From Ananas comosus (taxonomy: Eukaryota; Streptophyta; Magnoliopsida; Poales; Bromeliaceae), in the NCBI RefSeq assembly GCF_001540865.1, contig NC_033635.1, positions 6,006,678 to 6,070,677 on the forward strand: a DNA stretch of 64,000 nt, in the 5' to 3' direction. The notes below the pieces were generated by a model that made no database searches, was not told the DNA's origin, and saw only the letters and a list, made by a program, of their open reading frames with translations. Both the position numbers and the translations under genes were made by a program. Below, piece after piece: positions 47,166-58,449 of the stretch; position 1 is the first letter of the stretch; every line of letters starts with the position of its first letter.

Positions 47166-48216
47166 ATTAAGATAAAGAGTAAGGAAAGATATCACCTTTC
47201 CGAATCCAAACTTGTCGGATTCTTGGTTGTCTTGGCTTGTCTACGTTAGATGCCGTTTGCTTTGATTTTTTATCCACCTTTGGTCGTTTCGTTGTGGGTG
47301 ACTTCGATTGAACTTGTTGATGCAACTTTGAAGTCCGGTTTGCATGTAGGTTCGGTTGAACTTGACGTTGAGTGTGAGAAATCCGATTTGCTTGAAGGTT
47401 CGGTTAGACTTGTTGTTGTGCATTAGAAAACCGATTCCCTTGAGGTGCTCGACTCAATTGATTTTTATTTGAATTCCGTGGGGGAAGCCGAGTCTTGGAA
47501 GATGCCAATAGGTGCTTAGACAATGCCGGTTGATGTTTCTTTTTCTTATTAGGGCATGTTTTCTTTATGTGTCCTTTGCAACCACATCTATGACAAATTT
47601 TCTCTTTCAAATTTGTTGAGGCTTTAGAACTTGATTTTGAATCCTTCTCAACACATGTTCTTTTATATCCGAGGCCCAACTTATTCGTTTGACCCAACCC
47701 GAGCATATGATCCAATTTCTTAGATCCCGAAGAAAATCTTTGAATATCGGATTAGAGTTGATGAACTTGATTAGTCAAGGCCTTGTTGGATTTGTGCGAT
47801 TCTTCAAATTGATGCTCCAAAATTCCAACTTTATCTTTATAGGATTTGATCGTTCATTCCGCTTCATCTAGCTTCTCTTGGAGGATTGAATTATTTTTCA
47901 AATTTGATTCCCTTTCCTCCTCGAGAGCTTTCTTCATTGTCTTCAACTTGTTGTTTTTCTCTTCAAGTTCCAATAAACGCCTTCTCAACTTCTTATTATG
48001 CTTGGCCATCTTTTTCGAATCAATAAGAAGTTGATTGTATGCTTCTGCCAAATCCTCGTCGTTCGACTCCTCGCTTTCACCGTTGTCGCTCGAAGACCCA
48101 TGCAAGGAAGAAACATTGGAATTAGAAATAATAGAAGATAAGCAAACAACATTAGACGAAGGCAAAGAAGTGTTAGTAAACAAAGCAAGATTCTCGTTCT
48201 TTTCTTCATCAGCCAT
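47166..48216 (-). pseudogene. Gag remnant of element 2
   Basis: It starts MADEEKNENLALF: the usual MA start is fused to the residue matching D344 of the element 1 Gag, an in-frame loss of about 341 residues that removes DUF4219, UBN2 and zinc knuckle 1. A 120-codon ORF (48216-47854) ends at a TGA where element 1 has TCA. Downstream pieces keep the coiled-coil part and knuckle 2 (CHRCGCKGHIKKTC, within 47715-47404), with further stops and the VWIRKGDI-like end near 47200. Confidence 0.85.
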
Positions 48217-48254
48217 TAGATAGCAATTTATCTAGATCCCGCTCTGATACCAAT

Positions 48255-49409
48255 TGAAAGTTTTGAGGAGCCCAAGGATCTATCTAGATTGTATCCAACA
48301 CCTAGAGGGGGGTGAATAGGTGTAACGATCAAAAAACCACAAATCTCAATGCGATCAAAATAAATGCGAAAAATAAAAATCACACGAGATTTACGTGGAA
48401 AAACTCCAACTTGGAGTAAAAAACCCACAGGACCAACATGCGATAACAATCCGCTAAGAATAAAAGATTAAGATTACAAAGTGATTTACTGAATCCACGG
48501 ACTAAAACCTCTCTTTTATCTTCTCCGGATCTTGCGCACACCAACGGGTTGTCCACGCCCCACGTCCGAATCCACGAACACCACGTCCCGAATCCACGAA
48601 ACGTCACCACTTCGAATCCACGAATCCACGACGCCCACTCGAATCCACGAGCCCACGATCTGAATCCACGAACTGCCTTCGTTCACGCCGAATCCACGAC
48701 GCCTTTCATGAAGAGCATCATGATTATAGTGATCCTTCGCTTAGAGTATCGATGAAAACCAGAAAAGAGATCTCCAAGCGAAGCGATGATCAAATCGACA
48801 TATAGATATGAAATTCCAATATCTCGATTTGACCTAAAAGAGGCTAATATGTAGAAAATAGGTTTTAGATGAAATCTGAGCCTCTAGAGTTTCTCAAACA
48901 TGTATTTTCATGATGCTTGATAAGTTAGAGAACCCCAATAGCTTATTTATAGACTTTAAAATCAATCGGAGTTGGATTAGAAAGTTTTCACGATTTTACA
49001 CTGTGTACCGGTACACTTTAAGCTGTCACCGGTTACACGATGACGGAACGAAAAAACTGACGAAACAGTGAAACCGGTTACATGTCGATGGCTGTACCGG
49101 TACACATTTTGTACCGGTATACTTCTGATGCTGTATCGGTACACTTTGCAAATTTTCACCGTTTCGGGTCTTGCAAAGTTCCAATGCACTTTCTAATCCA
49201 GTAAACATTGATATTATGATTCTAATGCCTACAACCAAGTATGAATCACCATAACATGAATTAACACTTCATCTGGACATCGTGATTCACATCGTGAGTC
49301 ATTTTTCAATTTCTTTGAAATCTTGAATTCTTCGATCTTCGACGATACGCACCAATTCTTCAAGACTCCGACTCACTTCACAAAACTTGCCAACACACAG
49401 GACTTAACA
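48255..49409 (-). repeat. 5' LTR of Gag-only element 2
   Basis: 1155 bp, highly similar to 44473-45637, with GAATCCACGA repeats (48563-48700), the TATA box and ACCGGT boxes (49005-49145). It is preceded on the element strand by nothing but the TSD. Confidence 0.9.
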
Positions 49410-51168
49410 CATATGTCTCATAGTATGTACCAAGTATGTCCAAGGAATCCAACTATTATATACTATCTAGTAGTGATTATCATTATTGATGGTTTAATGT
49501 TATTATCCAATCTCAACTTGGGACCTACACAAGTGTAGTCCGGCTTGTGCTGCCTAATTGTCCGTGGTAGTCCAACATTCCCACTCTAGGAATGAGCCTA
49601 TCCCACCCGGCCCAGTAGGTTGCCCAATATCATACGAGCGAGCATATGTCGCGTAGGCCAACTCCGGAGCATCGGCTTGTGGGGAGCGACCCTCACAAGT
49701 ATGTGCGAATGAGCACAAATGGCAAGCAAACGTAATCATCATCTCAAGTATACGGTCATTATGTCTTCAACATTGTATAAATACTAGCAACCCCAAAGGT
49801 CTAGTTCTATGCCACAATGTAAAGGTTCACCCGTTTACTAAGTCTAATGTCACTTTATAACATTACATTTTTCCTATATTTAGCATATGTCTATTATTCA
49901 TAAGCAAGTAAGAGCGTGTCATTTCACTACATATAACATGATTCCAACATATCATAAGAATGCCATACACAAGAATGAGTGCTATACACATATCTCTCTA
50001 CTACATAGAGGTGAAAAGTCATGATACATAACATATGCATTTTAAGCATTCTAAAATTCATTTATGCTCTACCTAGCATGAATATGTATGATATTCTATT
50101 TTACAACAAAGAATATAACATCGGGAGAGTTCACCCATTTCGGTGAGGTCAAACCCACCGGGAACTCCTTGGATCCCCTTCGTTTGTGCGAACGAAGATA
50201 TCTACAAGTCTCCTAGCTCTCTAGAGAAAATTATAAGAGGGTTAAACGAAATGAACGAACACCCCATGAGCTAAACTTTAACAAACCCAATATTAGGTCA
50301 AAATTTACCTTGTATGGTGTAGAACTTTTCCAAACTCCAAACGGTGGCTAGGATCCTTCTAATCCAACCTAAAATGAAGTTCTACACCCATCAATTAAGC
50401 CCCAAAAGCTACAAATCAAAAACCTCCAAATAAAACCCTAGATTCTCATTTCTAGGTTTCATCTCAAGAAAGCTACCAAAACAAGATCTAAAAACAAAAT
50501 CTAAGGTACTAACAAACCTAGTTGGAAAGGTGCTAGGGTTGAAGATCCTCCTTCAAACAAGCTCCAATCAAAGCTCCAATGCTTCTCCAATGGTGGAAAG
50601 CTACCAAAATGCAAAAAGGAGCAAAAGGGAGATATCAATCCTCCAAAAACTAAGCAAAAAGAAGGGAAAAAGCAAGGAAAATAGAGAGGAAACCCACCTC
50701 TCCTCCTTTTCTGTTGCAGCACAAAAGCCCCAGCCAAATAGTGTGGGGATATAGATAGTGTTGCAACAATTACAAAGAGAACCCTCAAAAAATTGTAGAC
50801 TGCAGTCTGCACTGCGTACCGGTGACACGGGATGGGGCACCGGTACCAGGCAGCAGCTCGCGCAAACCCGAGCCTCGGGTTGGCGAGAAAACACATTGGG
50901 TACCGGTACCATCGCGATGCAGTACTGGTACCAGGTCCAGTACCGATGCCAGGCCGATGCAGTACTGGTACTCTGCCCAGCAAAGTCAACCCGAGAGCAA
51001 CCCAAATCCTTCTTTTTAGAGATTTTGGTGCTAAGTTTTCACCCTCACTTCTCGGGATGCGAGTCATAGGTCGAAATATAGTCAATGACCATACAGAAAA
51101 TCCGAAAAGGCTCGGAACACTAATCAAACACTCGAAACTTACAATTTTTTAATGTTCAGTGTGTTACA

Positions 51169-51419
51169 CACACTCTCTTTCTCTTTTTCTCTCTCTCTTC
51201 CCCCTTTTCTCTCATTCTCTAGCAATAATGGAAAAAAGGCAAGGAAGAGAAGAGAACCAGCCCCCTGATCATATATATAGACATAATAATAGCAAAATGT
51301 ACCTTAGAAAGCCAAATAAATTCACCTCAGCCTAAACGCACACTCTCAAAGCCGAGAATCATCTTTTGGGCATCCAAAATATCATAATAGTGATTTTCGA
51401 GTGCCTCTCACTACGACAG
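51169..51419. other. Spacer between head-to-head LTRs A and B
   Basis: About 250 bp, pyrimidine-rich on the left, no ORF. The U3 ends of two LTRs point away from it in both directions. Confidence 0.6.
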
Positions 51420-53864
51420 TGTAACACACTGGACCTTTGCAAATTTGCGAGGTTCGAGTGTTTGAGTTGTGTTACGAGTTGTTCCAGATTTTCTGGAGGG
51501 TCGTTGACAGTGTTCCAGCCTATGGCTCGCATCCCGAGAATCGAGGTTTAAACTTAGCACCAATATCTCCAAAGTGAAGATTATTGGGTTGCTCTCGGGT
51601 TTGTCTCGGCAGGGAAGTTTACCGGTACAACATTGATGTTGTACCGGAACAAGTGGTTGTACCGGTACAACATCGGAAGTGTACCGGTACAAATGGGTGT
51701 TTCTGTCAACCCGAGGCTCGGGTTTGGCTGGCTGGCTGGTTTTGTACCGGTACACTTTTTCGTGTACCGATACACAATGCAGTTCGCAGACTACATGTTT
51801 CTGAGAGGTGTTTTTGCAATTGTAGCTTATCTATAAATACCCCCATAGCCCTTGAAGGCTCTTTTGAGCCCTAGAACGTGGAGGATCATAGGTGAGATCT
51901 TCTCCCTTGGATTTTTTCTCTATTTTGCGTGGTTTAGCTTGTTTTGATCTCCTCTCATTGCTTCTCTTTACTCTTTGTTGGGTTTCCACCACTGGAGAAG
52001 CTTTGAAGCTTTTGTTGGAGCTCATTTAGAGGGAGAACTTCAACCCTAGCTCACTTGCTAACTTGATTTGGAGCTCTAGAGAGGTTAGTAAGCTTAATCT
52101 CCTCTTTGATCCATGATTTGGTAGATTTCATGAGATGAAATCCTAGAAATGGGATTTAGGGTTTATTTTGGGGATTTTGGATTAGTAGCTTCTAGAACCT
52201 ATTTGATTGGTTTAGAACCTTTGTATAGGTTGGATTTGAGGGCCTCTACCTGCCATTTAGAGATCGAGAGAAGTTTTCTTCACATTAGGTGAGTTTTTAC
52301 CCTTTTGCTTGAGAGGGTTAATATTTGAGCTTGCTAGTCTTCGTAACATTCGTGTATCTCTCTTTTTATTACCTTTAGGGTGCTAGGAGAGTAGCGGACA
52401 CCTTCGTCAGCTCGAACGAAGGGTTGCGAGGTGTCTTGGTGGGTTTGACTTCATTGAATAAAGGGAAAATTCCTCCTATGTTATTTTTACTTGTTGTAAA
52501 TTATAAATGCATGCATAATCATGCTAGATAGAGCATATGAGATGTTTAGAGTGCTTAGAAACACATGGGTTATGTTTATGAAAATTACCTCTATATAATA
52601 GAGAGAGACATGTGCATTGTTAGCGTGCATGATAATAGCATTCTATTTCATGGCTTGAAATCATGTTTCTAGCAAAGAAAATGGCTTACAAAATATGCTT
52701 TTGGACTTAGAATTCATATTGGACATAGTGGATAAAAGTGTCATAAAGGGGCACTCAACTTAGTAAACGGTTAAACTACAATATGTTGACATAGAAATGG
52801 ATCACTAGCTTTTCTTCCATGTTTTAGACATAATGATATAGTGATAGGCCATCGAGACATCGACTATATTCCATATTTTAGACATGATGACATTGGACTT
52901 GAGACGGACTTTTACGCTTGCTTGCCATTGTGCTCATTTGCACATACTTGTGAGGGTCGCTCCCCACAAGCCGGCACTCTGGAGATAGCCATCGCGACAT
53001 AAGCTCGCCCGTGCGGGATTGGGCGCCGAAATGGGATGCCGTGGGGGAGGCTCATTCCTAGGGTGGGGATATTGACTACCACAGGGCCATTAGGCACGGC
53101 GCAAGCCGGACTACCCACGGGTAGGTCCTACATGATTGGAACACTAATGAGATATTATGCTAAGTGGACATTGAGTAGACTAGTAAACAAGGATATTATA
53201 CTATTTGCATTATGGACATCATGTTGGTTATACTTACGCATATTCATATTAGAATAGCATTTATACTTATGCAAATTCATGCTAAGTAGAGGCATAATGG
53301 TTTAGCAAGATGTTCATGTTTAAATACTTATTGTTCATTTTTCTTATATACTTGCACTTACTTCATTTAGCTTTTGGGCCTAGTGGTGCATTTCACTGAA
53401 GTCAGTAATTGCCCACTAGAAACTATTATTTAATAGTTCTCTCGCCCCAGTTTTATGGTTTTCTTTCGGAGCCCTCTACACCGGTGGAGGCACGGGATCG
53501 CGGCAAGGGGATCGTTAGCTAGATAGCGAGGAGGTTGCTTTTTGCTTTAGGTAGTTCTCTCTCTTTTGTGTTTTGTTAGAGAGAGTGAGAGAGCTTATAT
53601 CCATGTATAGAGACCACCATATTCTTATATTTAGCACTTGTATTTGGACCCCTTTTGTACTACTTTATCGTTTACTCTTAGTGGATTTGACTTTTTTATT
53701 GCTCCCTGATTGTAGAATCTAGTTGTACTATGCTCTGATACTCGTAGATGTTCTTTTATTATTATTTTATTTATCGCACTTTTGTAGACGCTTTATATGT
53801 TGTAGGCATATAGCGGGTCTGGGCACGCGCCGGGCGGGCTTCCGCTGGGTCCTAGGGCGTGATA
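51420..53864 (+). mobile_element. Gypsy LTR B
   Basis: 2445 bp, starts TGTAACACACTGG and ends GGGCGTGATA. Flanks GACAG and GATAG may be a decayed TSD. The TACCGGTAC array is at 51616-51775, with TATAAATA at 51832-51839. The shared box CCCACTAGAAACT...GTTCTCTCGCC is near 53413-53450. It is homologous to LTRs A and C. Confidence 0.78.
51616..51775. promoter_or_regulatory. TACCGGTAC palindrome array, LTR B
   Basis: TTTACCGGTACAACA, TTGTACCGGAACAA, TTGTACCGGTACAACA, GTGTACCGGTACAAA, TTGTACCGGTACAC and GTGTACCGATACAC end 57 bp before a clean TATA box. The element spelling (TTGTACCGGTACA) equals that of the copia LTRs. Confidence 0.65.
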
Positions 53865-53869
53865 GATAG

Positions 53870-56035
53870 TACCTCCAAATAAATCATAACCACGTTCATA
53901 AGTTTTCGGGTGAGCCACGCACGAAAATCGATGAGTCAGCTGGCTAAGTTACCTGCTTACTGCCAAGTCACATCAACCCTACCTACTCACTCTGAATTCC
54001 TACAGTAGAATTGGGTGCCCATATCTGATTCTGATACCCATTTGGATCCTCTTACGTGAACCGAGGCATTTGAATCCTCTTCTGGGCATTTGAAAATACA
54101 ATAAAATCACAAGTTGAGTTGATTCCCACTTCCCGAGTAAGTTGTTCTATCCATTTCATGCCAAAATGGATCTAACTCAATTCAGCACTCTCTTGATATG
54201 CAAACTAATAACTCACATTGCAATCTTACCTATTTGTCAAGGTATAGTACACAACGTTCTCCCCTTACAGAAAGTTTCATCCTCAAAACTCAAAGTCTAC
54301 ATATCTCTTTCTAGGTCTCAAACAGGTAGGCGTAGGACTGTTGTATCTCATCCTCAAGCTCCCAAGTCACCTTTCACTCCTTATGGTTACTCTACAAGAT
54401 CTTTACATATAGAGAATGATCTGGTTTCATAATTCTTTCTCCTCTCGTGCAAGAACTTGAACCGGTTGCCCCTTGTAGCTCAAATCTTCACTCAACTCTA
54501 GTACAACAAAATCGATCACATACAAGGGGTTAAAGGCATATCTCCTCAAAGTTGAGACATGCAATACATCATGGACTCCTGCTAATCTCTATAGCAAAGC
54601 AATCCTGGAGGCTACTAGTCCAACTTGTTCCAACACCTCAAAAGGTTCAATAAATTATAGGTTGAGATTTCCACGTATCCAAATCTCTTTACCTCTTTAG
54701 TCAGCGAGTGTTTCAAAAGCACATGGTCTCCAACCCGGAACTCAAAGTTTTGTCACAGGGTATCGATATAACTCTTTTGTCGACTTTGGGTGGTTACCAC
54801 ATGCTATTTATGCAATCCTGACTATTTTCTCAAATTTTGACAAAATATCAGGGTCGAAAATCTTCTCACCACTTCCCTCCAATACAAGGATGATTAACAT
54901 TTTCTTTCATAAAATGCCTCAAATGAAGCCATTATGTTGCTCACCTGACAATTGTAATTATATGCAAATCCTGTCATAGCTTTGTGTCGATGCCACACCA
55001 CTGAAGTCAATAATGCATTCTCTCAATATATCCTCTAGAGTCTAAATCATTCTCTATACTGTCCATCAGTCTGTGAGTAAAATGCATTGTCGAAATATAG
55101 CTGAGTCCCCAAGGCTATCTATAAACTCGTAAAAGAAATGCGATACAAATCTCTGGTCTTTTTCTGATACAATAGAGGTGGAAACTCTATGCAGCCTCAC
55201 GATCTCATTCAAATACACCTGAGCGAGTTTATCCCTGGACCAAGCATTCTACAATGCTATAAAGTGAGCAGACTTGGTCAGTCTATCTATAATCAATCAC
55301 ACTGCATCATGTCTGCCCTGCGACTACTGTAAGCCAGTCACGAAGTTCATAGTGATCGTGTCCCACTTCCACACTAGGATAGAAAGATTTTAAAGTTTGC
55401 TAGCAGTACACGATACTTAGCTTTCTTTTGCTAACAAGTCAAACACTGAACAACAAAACTCCCAATATTTCTCTTCATCCTAGTCCACTAGTAGTACGCC
55501 TTTAAGTTCTTATATATTTTAGTTTCTACAGGATGAATTGTATAAGAACTTTGTGCTTCTGTCAAAATCTTCTCACAGAGCTCTGAATCCATAGGCACAC
55601 ATAACCAATCTTTAAATTGCAGTACTCCGGAGGTGTCAATGCTAAACTCCCCTGCCTACTTACTCTCTACATCTACTCATATCCTTATCAAATATATGAG
55701 CATACCTTATTTTTCTGTAATCCTTTCTAGTAGAGTGACTTGTAAGACTATGGATATAAGTCTTGTAGAAACCATAAGGATACAACCTCTAATCTGAATC
55801 ACCTCATTTTCTCAAGCAGTGGGTGTATGCATTGTAATCATCATACTTAAACTCTCATCAATTTGCGGCTCAACCCATGTGCCACTTTGTTGGCCTTGCC
55901 AGGGTGACATATAATCGTCACATCATAATCCATTAGAAACTCCAACCACCATTAATATTGTCTCAAGTTTAACTCTTTTTATGTAAATAAGTACTTGAAG
56001 GTAGTGATGCTGGAGTATTACCTCTACCTTTTCGA
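53870..56035 (-). pseudogene. Degenerate gypsy RNase H-integrase fragment
   Basis: Reading from high to low coordinates with many frameshifts: RNase H end (LNLRQ..WWLEFLMDYDVTIICHPGKAN near 55960-55880), integrase linker (KWDTITMNFVTGL), core DRLTKSAHF (about 55270-55300), IVSEKDQRFVSHF, DNAFYSQTDGQ, MASFEAFYERKC, then FEFRVGDHVLLKHS near 54720-54760. The order is correct for a chromovirus-like pol. The RT is absent and a plus-strand LTR follows at 56089. Confidence 0.8.
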
Positions 56036-56088
56036 GGATTGAGGTACGAGCTTAAATTTTAAGAATGAAACTTCCTGTAGGGGGAAGA
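56036..56088 (+). mobile_element. 3' internal end and polypurine tract of a gypsy element
   Basis: A GTAGGGGGAAGA tract (56077-56088) directly precedes an LTR on the plus strand. Only about 50 bp of the internal region survives. Confidence 0.55.
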
Positions 56089-58422
56089 TGTGGTGTCCAA
56101 AAAGCTTAGCCACTGGAACGACTTCAGTCTTAGCAGCTGATCGACTCATCTATAGAGTGTTGAATTTAGTCAAAGTCATTTTAGTCCAAAATGGATGCGA
56201 AAACAGACTAGGTGCACTGAATAAGCTAGAACTAAAGTTCTAGCCATTTTTGGATGTTGAAAAATGGACGGGGCACCTAGATGTGTAGTGTGGAGCTACG
56301 GGAGTCCCTGAAGTCATTTTGGCCCTCTTTCCAAAAATGTTCGAAAGTTACTGTAGCAACCCGAAAGTGAGTTGGTGAACCATAATGTATCGAACTATAC
56401 TAACATGTGTCGCGCGGGATTTTTGGATTCGGATGTACGTGGCGGTACCGGGCCTTCCATGCGGGAGACCCTTTCTTCATTCTGGACTTCGAGTCGTTTC
56501 GAACGCTAGAAAGAAGTTTCGAGCTCCAGAATATATTTTTTCTGCTATGAATAGGTTAATTCTTTTTAACCCGAGAGCTCATTTCACTCATTCTTTTTAC
56601 CTATAAATTGCACTTGTGGTTCTCACATATATTGATGCTTTTCCTCATTCATATCACTTAGAGCTTCTATATTCACCTTCATTCTCCTCCTTCTCCATCT
56701 TTTCTTCAACTGGTAGCTAGGAAGCAGTAGCAGCTGAAGCAACAACAGCTACAGCTCGATGAACTACTGAAATTGGGGATTCAAGTTGAGGAATTGGACT
56801 TCTTTCGTGAATCATCTGATAAGGAGAGCTTGGGATTTTCTCTTTTATAGCTAGATTATTGGTTAGTTGAGATGAATTTGTAGTTTAATTGCAATTTTAG
56901 AGTTGTTACGGGTTTTCGTTAGATTTTTATTCTAATTTTTGTACCAATGAAATTCTTGAGGAGCTTGTGGTTCGCTCCATCTTGCAGGTTTAAGAGGTAC
57001 GTTGGGTTAATTTTGGAAAGCAAATCTGGATTTTTAGCCAAATTGCATTATTTGTGTAATTTTTGGGTTTCGAATGCTATAGCAGATTTTTGCTTGTTTT
57101 TAGAGTTTTATGGAGTATTCTTGCTGGACTCTATAGCTGTGAGGAATCTTCTTCTTGTCAAATGCTGTATTGCGAATTGAGGTTTTTAACTCACCAAATA
57201 TAATGAATTACCTAGTATGCCTATGTAGGATCCAACATGCATATGTGTCATTGTCAGGATTGTAAATGATTATATATTTCTACTTGACATAAACTCTCTA
57301 TTAGTTAAGCTTAGTTATGTACATTGCTTTTATTTCCTACAAGGTAATTAGTTGACCATCTTGCTTAAATAAACACCTTATGCACTACTTGATAGTATGC
57401 AAACTAAATCTAATATAGTAGAGTTGTTGCATTCGATTGACTACTACTTTATGCCTGGGGTTTGGCAAGGTGAATTAATGGTAGTGTGGATTATGTTTTC
57501 GTGCCTGAGTGTAGAGTGGTATCAGATTACAGGATTCTTTAGATTTACTTTAGTTGGCCATGGGTCTGGACGGCAGAGTTGGACATTGATTTATGCATCA
57601 ATTGTGCCAAGGTTACTTCGTTAGTTGTTGCTATGATCTGTTTGATCACGTGCATCGATCGTAGCCTCCGGGAGCTCAGTATGCTTGACCTGGTTACTTG
57701 ATCCTTGAGCGAGTTACTCCCCGCAACTGCCACTCTAGAGACTAGTGATTGAATTTAGTTTATATATTATTTTCACATCAGCGACCCATCTAATTTTTAG
57801 TAGGGATTAGACGTGAGGGGAGCGCAGGCTTGACTGAACTTATGAGACAGTTGGTATAATTTGGTATATCTTGGCCGTATCATAGCTAATTGATGTATAT
57901 TGTACCTGATGCATTTATTCCCTACAGTTGTTAGTGTAGGGACATAGTAGTGGTTGCAGTTACTTAATTATTTGGTTTATTCAGTAGTATATTATTTATG
58001 CCTTAAGTAGGCCTAATGGATAGGTCATTGCCGTCGATAACAATACTCACTAGAGACTAGTTTTACAGTAGTTCTCATTCCCGTTAATGATTTCTCTTTT
58101 AGAATACCTCTATATCTGTTGTCGTTGCTTCTGATCGAGATAAGGGGATCGTGTGATACATAGCATCTTCTACCTAGTAGATTGTGCTAGAGATGGACCC
58201 GACAAACATAGGTTTGGGATACATACTGTACATATTAAATTGCCATTTCTAGCTGGGATGTATTTACCTTATGTTATCTGAGGGGTGGATGTGTACCTAT
58301 TTTGGAGACGTTATATGTACAGTATGGTTCGACTTATGTACTAGTTTATCTACCACTTTGATATTCATAGTTGTAGTTGCTTTATTTTGCAGTTAGACGC
58401 TTCACGTGTGTGGGGCATCACA
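56089..58422 (+). mobile_element. Gypsy LTR F
   Basis: 2334 bp, start TGTGGTGTCC and end GGGGCATCACA are imperfect inversions. CTATAAATTG (about 56609) serves as TATA box. The shared box CTCACTAGAGACTA...GTTCTCATTCC is near 58047-58083 with GATCGAGATAAGGGGATCG after it. No TACCGGTAC array. The small ORFs are not coding. Confidence 0.7.
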
Positions 58423-58449
58423 TGCATACTGCAGATTTGTTGGTGGGCC

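Larger units (their letters stand above)
44473..49409 (-). mobile_element. Gag-only element 2, gag-deleted derivative
   Basis: 4937 bp with TSD CATAT (44468-44472, 49410-49414). LTRs 49409-48255 (5') and 45637-44473 (3'), primer-binding site at 48252-48241, PPT just right of 45637, extra PPT-like tracts at 45979-46050. The interior is colinear with element 1 but lacks the first part of gag and has stops in the rest. No pol. It can only move using another element's Gag and enzymes. Ends and TSD are intact, so it did transpose in roughly this form or was deleted later. Confidence 0.9.
43727..51168 (-). mobile_element. Gypsy solo LTR A, split by Gag-only element 2
   Basis: Two parts, 43727-44467 and 49415-51168, give about 2.5 kb once the copia element is removed. 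On the minus strand it starts TGTAACACACTG (complement at 51157-51168), has a TACCGGTAC-type array (50985-50815), a CTATATCC box (50755-50747) and the shared GTTCTCAC box (complement at 44145-44200), and ends with a GGCGGGCTTCC motif shared with LTR B. It lies head to head with LTR B. Confidence 0.78.

Noticed and set aside
50501..51152. ORFs of 100-208 aa on both strands near the LTR A promoter
   Set aside because: They run through the TACCGGTAC array and U3/R region of an LTR and have no homology I recognise.
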